Of a stretch of 64,000 nt of DNA, positions 47,966-56,123 are shown in pieces. Origin of the DNA: Comamonas kerstersii (GTDB taxonomy: Bacteria; Pseudomonadota; Gammaproteobacteria; Burkholderiales; Burkholderiaceae_C). The first letter of the stretch is position 1; each line of letters begins with the position of its first letter. The translations under genes were made by a program, and so were the position numbers. The DNA lies in contig NZ_VZOT01000004.1 of the NCBI RefSeq assembly GCF_008801935.1, positions 1-64,000 on the forward strand. The letters run 5' to 3'. The notes beneath the pieces were generated by a model. The model was given only the letters and a program-made list of their open reading frames with translations, had not been told where the DNA came from and did not search any database.

Positions 47966-49413
47966 AGATCCTTGATCTGCAGAACGAATTCCGCGAACTG
48001 ATCGCGCAACTCCGGCATGAAATCGAAGCCGCCAGTGCGATGGGGCAGTTTGATGTGCATAAGATTTCCGAGAACCTTATGTGCGGCCTTCTGCGAGAGC
48101 TGTGTGGCTGGACTGACTTGCGGAATCTGAACCACGAGCAAGCGAATTTTCCCGGAATTGATCTCGCAGACGATACGTGCCGAGTGGCGGTGCAGGTAAC
48201 GGCCACCGCAGACATCGGCAAGGTCAAATACACGCTGGAGCAATTTCTCAGTCGTGATTTGCACCAGCGTTACGACCGATTGATTGTCTATGTACTCACC
48301 GCCAAGCAAGGCAGCTACTCGCAAGCGGCCGTTGATTCGGTGTGCGAGAGCAAGCACAAGTTTTCAGCTGGCGATGATGTTTGGGACTACAAGGATCTGT
48401 GCACCCTAGCAGCCGATGCTGAACCACACAAGTTGCAAGCTGCGCTCAACCATTTGAAAGCCTATCTGCGCGGAGTGCCTGTTGGTTTAGCGGACGAGGA
48501 CATTGATCCACCGTTGACACCATCGGAATCGCTGACGGCCAACCTCGTGGAACTCTATTTTCCGAGCAAACTCTTCATTGCTCGATTGAGTGAGGATCTG
48601 CTGAAAAAGCATGGAAAAAGAAGACCAGGCTTGTGGCGAACTACCATTAGAGAGTTTAACCAAGAGAATGAACTCGCGGTTCCCTCTGCTTACGTAATCC
48701 ACAGTGGTAATCTGGTGACGTTTTTTGATCTGACCGAGCGGAACAATCCCTATCAGCACTTGTGTGAGCTAGGCACGGCAGAAGAACACCGCGCTGCTGA
48801 TTACTGTTCGATCGACGATGACCACGAGCGTGTCTTCAAGTCACTGTTGAGATTTTCCCTGCAGCATCGCCTGTTCAAAGAACGTGTACGGTGGGAAAAC
48901 GATATCGGTGAGTTCATATTCCTACCTTTGGAAGATGGCTTAAACCAACGGGAGGTGGTGTGGCAAGGAGAGAAAAAAGCCAAGCGCAATGTCTTTTCAA
49001 GGCAATTCAACAAAAAAGACCCTTCAAAGGTTTTTCTGCAAAAGCATCTCTCGTTCGCTGTAGATTTTTTGCGCCTGGATGGTCATTGGTTCATTGCCAT
49101 AACCCCCAGTTGGTTCTTTAGCTATGGAGCCAATTTCGAGCAGTCTGGTTTCAGTCACGACAACCTCAGCTGGATCAAGCGCCAGGAAAATAACCAGCAG
49201 GTGTTGAATCATTTTCGATTTATATCTGCCTGGCTGTCCTCAATTGACGACGAGGATCTTTTCTCAGAAAAAGGGACAACGGACTCCTTCCTCTCATTTG
49301 GGACTCCACTCATGCTGGACGGTGCCCCCTCTCTGGAGGAGTCTGGCTGGAAAGCCCTGCCTACGATCAATGAAGAAGATTCGGCGCAGCCGAGAAGGAT
49401 GTTCGGTTCATGA
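47962..49413 (+). CDS. APAZ protein with SMEK-like predicted nuclease N-terminus (short-Argonaute partner)
   Basis: 483 residues from the ATG at 47962. Residues 1-150 resemble the SMEK domain: FDVHKISENLMCGLLRELCG, then NFPGIDLADDTCRVAVQVTA (D67, Q78) and K87/K89, a pattern compatible with a PD-(D/E)XK-like fold. Residues about 190-430 resemble APAZ, the domain that pairs with short Argonautes: LPLEDGLNQREVVWQGEK and HLSFAVDFLRLDGHWFIAIT followed by PSWFFSYG. Known APAZ effectors carry TIR, SIR2 or nuclease domains; this N-terminus should be the toxic effector released on target binding. The SMEK label comes from memory of the family. It overlaps both neighbours by 4 bases. Confidence 0.75.
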   Translation: MKILDLQNEFRELIAQLRHEIEAASAMGQFDVHKISENLMCGLLRELCGWTDLRNLNHEQANFPGIDLADDTCRVAVQVTATADIGKVKYTLEQFLSRDLHQRYDRLIVYVLTAKQGSYSQAAVDSVCESKHKFSAGDDVWDYKDLCTLAADAEPHKLQAALNHLKAYLRGVPVGLADEDIDPPLTPSESLTANLVELYFPSKLFIARLSEDLLKKHGKRRPGLWRTTIREFNQENELAVPSAYVIHSGNLVTFFDLTERNNPYQHLCELGTAEEHRAADYCSIDDDHERVFKSLLRFSLQHRLFKERVRWENDIGEFIFLPLEDGLNQREVVWQGEKKAKRNVFSRQFNKKDPSKVFLQKHLSFAVDFLRLDGHWFIAITPSWFFSYGANFEQSGFSHDNLSWIKRQENNQQVLNHFRFISAWLSSIDDEDLFSEKGTTDSFLSFGTPLMLDGAPSLEESGWKALPTINEEDSAQPRRMFGS

Positions 49414-50831
49414 AACTGGTGCATGTCAACGAGCCAAGGCTTGAGTTTTTTGAGGGCTCACATGTTTGTCCTAGGCGCGGGATTGCAGCCTATGGGGTGT
49501 ATGACAAAGGCTCTCTCACCCGAAGAACTCGAATCCTAATCGGAGCCATCGGCACTAGCAAAGACCTCGAAGATTTTTCGAGTCTGATCGAGCGAATGAA
49601 GTCTCCTATATCGGCTGATGTGGATGAACACAAGGGCAATCTTTTTCCAGACTTCTGTGGATTCAATGAGCGGGTTGGGTTTCATGCGGAGCTTGCGTTC
49701 AACCAAGATTTAGGTCGCCCATTGAGACAATTGGATATCGAGAAAATTACAAAAATAAATAATAGAACGAAGCGTATAGAAGCAGCCCTCGATCTGTACT
49801 ATGAGGAGATCAAGTTCCTCGCACAGAACAGGCCTGTCGATGTGATCGTTTGCGTGCTTTCCAAATCTGTTTACGATGCAGTCAGCAAAGATTCGGCGAT
49901 AGAAGGCGACGAAAAGCTGGAAGAGAGCATCGAGGTTCAATCAGAGTTGAATTTCCGGCGGGCCTTGAAGGCGAAGGCCATGCACTTGGGAAAGCCGCTT
50001 CAATTGGTGCGTGCGGATTCACTGGCATCCGGCGCAAAGGGTCAGCAGGATGACGCAACCAAGGCTTGGAATCTCGCGACCGCGCTGTATTACAAGGCTG
50101 GCGCGACTAACCCATGGCGCCTTGAAAAGGCTGAAGGCAACACACTTTCTTGTGCCTTGGGTATCGCGTTCTACCGAAGCAGAGACAAGAAGACGCTTAA
50201 CACCAGCTTGGCTCAGGTTTTCGATGAATTGGGTAATGGATTGATTTTGCGGGGCACGCCTGTGCATCTCGACAAAGGAGATAGAGTCCCAAAGCTATCG
50301 GAGGAGCAGGCATATACGTTGTTCAAGGCTGCGCTTGAGGAGTATCGCAATGCGATGCGAACGTACCCTGGCAGGGTCGTTGTTCACAAGACATCAAATT
50401 TCTCTGACCTGGAGATTTCAGGTCTCATGAGTGCGGCCTCGGACTTGCGTATCGATACAGTTGATTTTGTGACGGTGATGGATTCGCGACTTCGACTCTT
50501 TAGGACTGGAGCATATCCTCCTTATCGAGGTACATCCCTAGTCCTTGATGACCAGCGGCAGTTGCTCTATACCCGAGGCTCAATCTGGTACTACAAGACC
50601 TATCCTGGGATGTACATTCCTCAGCCACTTGAGTTGCGCGTGATCCGCTCGGAGCAAAGCCCCGCCTTTCTGGCTAGGGAAATCCTCGGACTAACAAAAA
50701 TGAACTGGAACAACCCCCAGCTTGATGGAAAGTACCCCATCACGCTTAGTTGCGCCAGAAAGGTGGGGGAGATCATGAAGTATTTGGATGAACATGATCG
50801 ACCACAAATTCGCTATGGCTACTACATGTAA
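49410..50831 (+). CDS. Short prokaryotic Argonaute (MID-PIWI, catalytically inactive)
   Basis: 473 residues, the size of short pAgos, which lack the N and PAZ domains. The PIWI domain is recognised by VDFVTVMDSRLRLFRTG and the C-terminal LTKMNWNNPQLDGKYPIT (428-445). The first catalytic Asp is Ala (GIA, 251-253) and the third position reads HKTSNF (326-331), so it should bind guide and target but not cut. The MID domain should hold the guide 5' end. It is translationally coupled to the APAZ gene, its obligate partner in known short-Argonaute systems. Its codons are AT-richer than those of the methyltransferase, suggesting separate acquisition. Confidence 0.85.
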   Translation: MKLVHVNEPRLEFFEGSHVCPRRGIAAYGVYDKGSLTRRTRILIGAIGTSKDLEDFSSLIERMKSPISADVDEHKGNLFPDFCGFNERVGFHAELAFNQDLGRPLRQLDIEKITKINNRTKRIEAALDLYYEEIKFLAQNRPVDVIVCVLSKSVYDAVSKDSAIEGDEKLEESIEVQSELNFRRALKAKAMHLGKPLQLVRADSLASGAKGQQDDATKAWNLATALYYKAGATNPWRLEKAEGNTLSCALGIAFYRSRDKKTLNTSLAQVFDELGNGLILRGTPVHLDKGDRVPKLSEEQAYTLFKAALEEYRNAMRTYPGRVVVHKTSNFSDLEISGLMSAASDLRIDTVDFVTVMDSRLRLFRTGAYPPYRGTSLVLDDQRQLLYTRGSIWYYKTYPGMYIPQPLELRVIRSEQSPAFLAREILGLTKMNWNNPQLDGKYPITLSCARKVGEIMKYLDEHDRPQIRYGYYM

Positions 50832-50846
50832 TCTGCGGGACAGAAC

Positions 50847-52172
50847 ATGCTTACTCATCTCAAACTGGAGAACTTCAAGATCTGGCGCACCACGGGGCCT
50901 GTGCGACTCGCCCCTATCACTCTGCTGCTGGGTGCCAATTCATCGGGTAAGTCCAGTCTGATCCAAAGCCTGCTGCTCATCCGTCAGACCGTCAAGGGCG
51001 ATGATCCGAATCTGGATCTCAATCTAGGTAACCCCGATACCAGCGACTCCGTCACACTCGGCCAGTTCAAGGATGTGCTGTGTCGTCATGGTGCAGCAAC
51101 AGAAAGCACGGCGTCCAATCAAGTAGGTATCGAGTTTCGCTGGAGCGAAACGGGAAATGCTGCTGAATCGGCGATTTTCTCGGCACGCTACCGCAAAGGT
51201 CAGTCCGGTAGCGCTGAATTGGAGTTCCTGCGCTTAGGCAAAGACGGTCAAGGCTTCAGTGTGGAACGTCGCAAACCCGGGATTTATCGCCTCACGCTGG
51301 GCAATCAAACCAAACCTTTGGGGCAAAGCGCGGATTTTCGTCCGCAGCGTTCGTTTGCATTTTCACCCTCTACGCTTAACAAGCTGGGTGTGCAGGGTGA
51401 GGTGATTCGGCCGGTTGGTCCGGCGCTGCTGGACGAGTTGGGCCGCATCATCTACCTTGGCCCCGTGCGCCGCTTGGCCCAGCGTGACTATGTATGGGCA
51501 GGGCGTATGCCTGCCCATATCGGCGACGATGGCGCCAAAGCCGTGGATGCGTTGATTGCCAGCGGTGTGGCGTGCCAGCAAGCCAAGAGGCGTAGTCAAG
51601 CCTTGCCAGCGGAAGCCTATCTCTTTGAGCAAACGGTTCATTGGCTGAAGGAGATGAATCTGGCGCACGGTCTTTCCATCCGCGCCCTTGGCAATTCAGC
51701 GCGTCATGAGTTGCTAGTGGAAACCGATGGCCAGGCCAGTAACCTCAAAGACGTTGGAGTAGGGGTGTCGCAGGTGCTTCCCGTCATTGTGGCCGCCCTG
51801 TTCGCACAGCCCGGCCATATCGTGATCGTCGAAGAGCCGGAAAGCCATTTACACCCTCTGGCACAGAGCAAGCTGGCTGAGTTGCTGGCGCAGGTAAGCA
51901 AGGAGCGCAACGTTCAGTTCATTGTCGAGACGCATTCAGAGCATTTGTTCCGCCGTATGCAGACCTTGATTGCCCGCGAAGAAGTTTCTGTTGCTGGCGC
52001 CGCCATGTATTTCGTTGAACGTGATGGCAAGGCCGCGCGATTGAGAACCCTGGAAATGGATGATTTTGGTCGATTGAAGAACTGGCCTGAAGGTTTCTTT
52101 GGGGATGCGCTAGGTGAGACCCGCGAACAGGCACGCTTGATGTTCGAGCGCCAGAAGCGGAGTCAGCCATGA
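50847..52172 (+). CDS. AAA-type ATPase of the DUF3696/OLD-like group
   Basis: 441 residues. Walker A is LLLGANSSGKSSLIQSLLLI (GKS at 34-36). The C-terminal Walker B is EEPESHLHPLAQSKL (E329-E332), followed by FIVETHSEHLFRRMQ, which in this group supplies the trans-acting His/Arg. The middle is a variable beta-rich insert. Such ATPases usually act as sensors coupled to an effector nuclease; here the partner is the PIN-like protein it overlaps by 4 bases. It starts 15 bases after the Argonaute gene, so it could be part of that system or a separate two-gene module. Confidence 0.85.
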   Translation: MLTHLKLENFKIWRTTGPVRLAPITLLLGANSSGKSSLIQSLLLIRQTVKGDDPNLDLNLGNPDTSDSVTLGQFKDVLCRHGAATESTASNQVGIEFRWSETGNAAESAIFSARYRKGQSGSAELEFLRLGKDGQGFSVERRKPGIYRLTLGNQTKPLGQSADFRPQRSFAFSPSTLNKLGVQGEVIRPVGPALLDELGRIIYLGPVRRLAQRDYVWAGRMPAHIGDDGAKAVDALIASGVACQQAKRRSQALPAEAYLFEQTVHWLKEMNLAHGLSIRALGNSARHELLVETDGQASNLKDVGVGVSQVLPVIVAALFAQPGHIVIVEEPESHLHPLAQSKLAELLAQVSKERNVQFIVETHSEHLFRRMQTLIAREEVSVAGAAMYFVERDGKAARLRTLEMDDFGRLKNWPEGFFGDALGETREQARLMFERQKRSQP

Positions 52173-52696
52173 GGGCGCGTTATGTCGTGGATACCAATGT
52201 TTTGATTGCTGCCAGCGCTGCTGACCCAACTCACCCGAAGGATATTGATGCCACGCCAGATGATCCGACAGAACGCCAAAAGGTGTGGCAGTGGCTGGAC
52301 GTATTTCAGAAAAGCGAATCCCGGCTTGTACTGGATCTGGCGGGTGAAATCTATAACGAGTACACCAATAAGCTGGGGTTCAATGACTTTGGTATCCAAG
52401 TTGTCATGCACAAGTGGAGCACAGCAGCCGTCGATAACGTTGATGTCGCCTATGACGGGTATGGGCACGGGATATTGCAACTGCCATTGTTGGCTGTCAT
52501 CCACGATGACGCAGATAAGAAAATGGTCGCCGCTGCGTTGGACTCTCACAGGAAGTACGGCGAGGGCTGTGTTGCTTTTGCAGGGGACACCGATTGGCAT
52601 GATTGGGAGACTGATCTGCTGGCGAACAACGTTTTGTTGGAGCCCATCATTGAAATTTGGTCACGACAGAAACATGCCGAGAAGCAAGCTCGTTGA
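52169..52696 (+). CDS. PIN-like nuclease partner of the AAA ATPase
   Basis: 175 residues. It opens RARYVVDTNVLIAASA with Asp8, as in PIN-domain ribonucleases. Further acids lie in LDLAGEIYNEY and the C-terminal FAGDTDWHDWETDLL, which could complete the metal site. PIN nucleases of toxin and defence systems cut RNA. The gene starts 4 bases before the end of the ATPase gene, so the ATPase probably controls it. The adjacent RNA ligase could reseal its products, but this is speculation. Confidence 0.7.
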   Translation: MRARYVVDTNVLIAASAADPTHPKDIDATPDDPTERQKVWQWLDVFQKSESRLVLDLAGEIYNEYTNKLGFNDFGIQVVMHKWSTAAVDNVDVAYDGYGHGILQLPLLAVIHDDADKKMVAAALDSHRKYGEGCVAFAGDTDWHDWETDLLANNVLLEPIIEIWSRQKHAEKQAR

Positions 52697-52710
52697 ATGA
52701 GGATCATGCA

Positions 52711-53406
52711 TTGACCGACTTCTTCCGTTTTCCTACCACTCCGCACCTCGCCTGGCTGGCCAAAGACGGCATGCCACGCGACGACAAGGTGCTGTCACCC
52801 ACCGAAGCAGAGGCGCTGCTTGCCAGTGATGTGGTCGTGGAGGAGAAGCTCGACGGAGCAAACCTCGGCCTGTCTCTATCACCCGACGGCACCGTGCTTG
52901 CCCAGAATCGAGGCCAGTATCTGGGCGAGCCCTATGTTGGTCAGTTTGCGCGTTTACCCGCCTGGCTGGCGCAACACAAATCCAGCTTGCTTGCCGTGCT
53001 GCGTCCTGAGTTGATGCTGTTCGGCGAATGGTGCGCCGCCCGCCATTCACTGGATTACGACACGCTGCCCGACTGGTTTCTGTTGTTCGATGTCTATGAC
53101 CGCAGCAAGAGGCGTTTTTGGAGTACCTCCCGGCGCAACGCGCTGGCCTCAGAAGCCGGATTGTTCACTGTGCCGCGGATATTGAGTGGCCGCACCACCC
53201 TGGCGGCGCTGAAGCAATTGGTTATGGATACAGCCAGTCACTATCGCGCCGAGCTGCCGCTGGAAGGTGCGGTGGTACGGCGCGAATCAGCTGACTGGTG
53301 CGAGGCGCGTGCCAAGTTGGTGCGCCCGGATTTCGCCCAAGCGATCGACACCCATTGGCGCAAGCGCGCCATCGAGTGGAACCGGGTAGATTGGACGCGG
53401 ACATGA
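52711..53406 (+). CDS. Rnl2-type RNA ligase
   Basis: 231 residues from a TTG at 52711. AGGA lies about 8 bases before it, and the longer frame from 52657 overlaps the PIN-like gene. The nucleotidyltransferase motifs are in order: KLDGANLG (Lys46 accepts AMP), LFGEWCAARHSLDY (motif III/IIIa), LEGAVVRR (motif IV) and AKLVRPDF (motif V). It would seal RNA ends with ATP. There is no C-terminal helical domain of the size seen in T4 Rnl2. Its stop overlaps the next ATG (ATGA at 53403). Confidence 0.88.
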   Translation: MTDFFRFPTTPHLAWLAKDGMPRDDKVLSPTEAEALLASDVVVEEKLDGANLGLSLSPDGTVLAQNRGQYLGEPYVGQFARLPAWLAQHKSSLLAVLRPELMLFGEWCAARHSLDYDTLPDWFLLFDVYDRSKRRFWSTSRRNALASEAGLFTVPRILSGRTTLAALKQLVMDTASHYRAELPLEGAVVRRESADWCEARAKLVRPDFAQAIDTHWRKRAIEWNRVDWTRT

Positions 53407-54170
53407 ATCCTCTGCAACGCACCCTCATCGAAAAAGCCGGCCACGACAATGGCTTCGAGCACGTGCTATCTCCGGCAGGCGATGCGGTGACACTGGCTTC
53501 GGCCCGTCATCGCAGTCAGGCAGTGGTGACAGCATTGGCCGAAGGCTTTGAAGTGCGCTTTCAACCGGCAACGCCCGCGCTGTTGCCGGAGTTGCTGCGC
53601 AGCTTTCAGCCCTGGGCCGGCGCTGGCGGCGTGTTTTGTGTACCCACCATGCCCGATCTGGCAGCTTTGCTGCGCCGTGCGGCCAGTCTGTCGCAGGCCT
53701 TGCCGAACCAGGCGGTAAGCGACTACCACGCTGCCGTGGCGCAAGCGGTGGAAGCGATGCCTGCCGAAGCCCGGGGCACGGAAGTCGAACGCCTGGTGCG
53801 TCAGCGTGTGGGACAGGCGCGTTACCGCGATGCCTTGCTCACCTATTGGGGTGGCGCCTGTGCGGTAACCGGCATCAATGTGCCCGAGGTGCTGCGTGCC
53901 AGCCATGCCAAACCCTGGGCCGAGTGCGCCGGTGATGCCGAGCGGCTGGATGCCTTCAATGGCTTTCTGCTGGTGGCCAATCTGGATGCATTGTTTGATC
54001 GCTTTCTGATCAGCTTCGACGATACCGGGTACTTGCTGACCAGCTCCCGCCTGACCGCAGGCGATCTGCAGGGGCTTGGCATTCAGCCGGGCATGAGGCT
54101 GCGCTGGCTGGCCCGCGAGCACTTGCATTATCTGCAATGGCACTGCGAGCGCTTCCTGCTCACATCCTGA
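53403..54170 (+). CDS. HNH endonuclease
   Basis: 255 residues from the ATG at 53403. The C-terminal half is an HNH nuclease of the restriction type: YRDALLTYWGGACAVTGINV, then VLRASHAKPWAECAGDAERL and FNGFLLVANLDALFDRFLIS. The first His is in SHAKPW and the Asn in FNGFLL or ANLDALF. The N-terminal 110 residues have no recognised domain. Coupling to the RNA ligase gene suggests a shared role; a nuclease-ligase pair is unusual and not otherwise explained. Confidence 0.85.
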   Translation: MNPLQRTLIEKAGHDNGFEHVLSPAGDAVTLASARHRSQAVVTALAEGFEVRFQPATPALLPELLRSFQPWAGAGGVFCVPTMPDLAALLRRAASLSQALPNQAVSDYHAAVAQAVEAMPAEARGTEVERLVRQRVGQARYRDALLTYWGGACAVTGINVPEVLRASHAKPWAECAGDAERLDAFNGFLLVANLDALFDRFLISFDDTGYLLTSSRLTAGDLQGLGIQPGMRLRWLAREHLHYLQWHCERFLLTS

Positions 54171-54183
54171 TCGAGGAAATAGC

Positions 54184-55896
54184 ATGGCCAAGGCCGAAGC
54201 AAGCGTTGAAGAACTGGTTTCCATGATCGAGCGCGGCGAGCTGCGCTTGCCGGAAATGCAGCGCCAGTATGTGTGGCGTTCTACACGGGTGCGCGATTTG
54301 CTGGATTCGCTGTATCGGGGCTATCCCTCTGGGGCAATCCTGCTGTGGGAAACCGATGAGGCCGTGCCCCTGCAAAGCTTCGCCGTCAGCCAGAGCAACA
54401 ACCCTTATCAGAGCACCCGCCTGTTGCTCGATGGACAACAGCGTCTGACCTCGTTGTCTGCCGTCATTCGTGGCGAGCCGGTGTCGGTGCGCGGTCGCCG
54501 TCGGCCCATCGATTTGCTCTTCAATCTGGAGCATCCCGACCAACTGGCCGTCGTGACCGAAGTGGATGAGAACGGTGATGACGCCGAGGTCGAGGAGGAA
54601 GGCGAACTGGGCGGCGACGAGGCCGACGCCAGCGAAGACGAACTGCTGACGCGCTTCAACAAAATGACCTTCGTGGTGGCGACCCGGAAGCTGGAGCAGT
54701 TGCCGCAGTGGGTGAAGGTATCCGAAGTCTTCAAGACCGACAGCGATGCGCCTTTCCTCAAACGTGCGGGCATCAGTGGCTTTGATGATCCGCGTTACGA
54801 GAAATACAGTCAGCGCCTGGCCCGGCTGCGCGGCATTCGCAAGTACGTGTATCGCATGGACGTGCTGGAGCGAACACTGTCCTACGACGAGGTCACGGAA
54901 ATCTTCGTGCGGGTCAACTCGCTGGGCGCCAAGCTGCGCAGCTCCGATCTGGCTCTGGCGCAGATCACGGCCAAATGGCGGCACTCGCTGCAGACCTTCC
55001 TGGACTTCCAGAGTGCCTGCGCCCAGAACGGTTTCGAGCTTGATCTGGGTTTGCACCTGAAGAATTTGATGGCCTTTGCTACCGGGCAATCCCGTTTTCT
55101 GACCGTCGGCAGCCTGACCCTGGAGGTACTGCAGCAAGCCTGGAAAGAAGCCTGCGAGGGGATGGAATTTGCCCTCAATTTCGCACGCAGCAATCTGGGT
55201 ATCGACAGCCCTGCCTTGCTGTCATCGCCCTTCTTACTGGTGGTACTGGCCTACTTTGGGCATCGCCGCGACTATGCCCTCAGCACGGAAGAGGCGCAGC
55301 AGTTGCGCTACTGGGCCTTGACCGCCAATGCCAAAGGCCGTTTCTCGCGGGGTTCCAGTGAGACCATTCTGGATCAGGATTTGGCGACCATCCGTAATGG
55401 CGGCGGCGTCAATGAATTGATCGACCGGCTGCGCCTGCAGTTCGGCCGCCTTGACATCACGCCGGAAGAGCTGGAGGGGCGCAACCAGCGCAGCGCGCTG
55501 TTCAAGACCATGTTCCTGGCGTTTCGTGCGGCAGGCGCTAAGGATTGGCGCAGCCACCTGGCCATTGCCCTGGACCACTCGGGCAGTCAGCACCGCTTGC
55601 AGTTTCATCACATTTTCCCCAAGGCATTGCTGCGCGGCAGCTACACCCCTCGCGAGGCCGACGACATCGCCAATCTGGCTTTCATCGGCGGCAAAACCAA
55701 TCGTGCGATCAGCGACAAAGCGCCTGTGACCTACCTGTTGCCGCTGGTGACGCAGCACGGTGCAGCACCATTCGCAGCACAGTGCATCCCGGTGGAGGAG
55801 GAACTGTTGGCACTGGATCACTACAAGGCGTTCTTGCAAGAACGCCGTAAACGCATCGCGGCGGCACTGAATGCTTTCATCCATGCGACCGCTTGA
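54184..55896 (+). CDS. GmrSD-type DUF262/DUF1524 restriction protein
   Basis: 570 residues. The DUF262 half has LPEMQRQYVWRSTRVRDLLD with GYPSGAILLWE and the nucleotide-binding LLLDGQQRLTSL. An acidic insert (residues about 120-160) separates it from the second half. The C-terminal half ends with LQFHHIFPKALLRGS and ANLAFIGGKTNRAISDKAPV, the HNH-like DUF1524 core. GmrSD-family type IV enzymes cut DNA with modified bases such as glucosylated hydroxymethylcytosine, aided by NTP hydrolysis. It starts 13 bases after the HNH gene and ends the long run; the next 413 bases contain no gene. Confidence 0.88.
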   Translation: MAKAEASVEELVSMIERGELRLPEMQRQYVWRSTRVRDLLDSLYRGYPSGAILLWETDEAVPLQSFAVSQSNNPYQSTRLLLDGQQRLTSLSAVIRGEPVSVRGRRRPIDLLFNLEHPDQLAVVTEVDENGDDAEVEEEGELGGDEADASEDELLTRFNKMTFVVATRKLEQLPQWVKVSEVFKTDSDAPFLKRAGISGFDDPRYEKYSQRLARLRGIRKYVYRMDVLERTLSYDEVTEIFVRVNSLGAKLRSSDLALAQITAKWRHSLQTFLDFQSACAQNGFELDLGLHLKNLMAFATGQSRFLTVGSLTLEVLQQAWKEACEGMEFALNFARSNLGIDSPALLSSPFLLVVLAYFGHRRDYALSTEEAQQLRYWALTANAKGRFSRGSSETILDQDLATIRNGGGVNELIDRLRLQFGRLDITPEELEGRNQRSALFKTMFLAFRAAGAKDWRSHLAIALDHSGSQHRLQFHHIFPKALLRGSYTPREADDIANLAFIGGKTNRAISDKAPVTYLLPLVTQHGAAPFAAQCIPVEEELLALDHYKAFLQERRKRIAAALNAFIHATA

Positions 55897-55905
55897 GCTG
55901 TCAGC

Positions 55906-56022
55906 GCCACCTTGTTGCCACGCTGTGACCCACATGTCGCCACAATGCTGCCGCCATGTTCAACACAATGTTGCCACACTGCTCACCACATTGACGCCAC
56001 TATGTGCACACAGTGTTGCCAC
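55906..56022. repeat. Helically phased GCCAC motif array
   Basis: GCCAC starts at 55906, 55917, 55939, 55973, 55996 and 56018, with a GCCAT at 55953. The spacings of the exact copies are 11, 22, 34, 23 and 22 bases, close to whole helical turns. The extended form is CACAnTGnnGCCACnnTG. It lies in the 413-base gap between the gmrSD-like gene and jetA, where I see no convincing gene. It may be an array of protein-binding sites or the remnant of an attachment region. Confidence 0.5.
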
Positions 56023-56083
56023 CATGCCTTACACATTCCGGCCGGGACGCAGCCCGAGAGTCGCTTGTCCCCAGCACGCTGAG

Positions 56084-56123
56084 CACATTCTTTGTGCTGG
56101 CTCGCGAGAGCACAAAGAATGTG
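56084..56123. repeat. Perfect 15-bp inverted repeat with nested palindromic loop
   Basis: CACATTCTTTGTGCT (56084-56098) and AGCACAAAGAATGTG (56109-56123) are exact reverse complements. The 10-base loop contains CTCGCGAG. An outer pair TTGTCCCCA (56065-56073) / TGGGGACAA (56165-56173) encloses it. No T run follows, so it is not a standard terminator. Confidence 0.75.

Noticed and set aside
49410-50831. Argonaute as an active slicer
   Set aside because: The first and third catalytic positions are not acidic (GIA, HKTSNF), as in other short Argonautes.
55906-56022. CRISPR array
   Set aside because: The repeated core is only about 5 exact bases with imperfect flanks, there are no uniform spacers, and no cas genes are in view.
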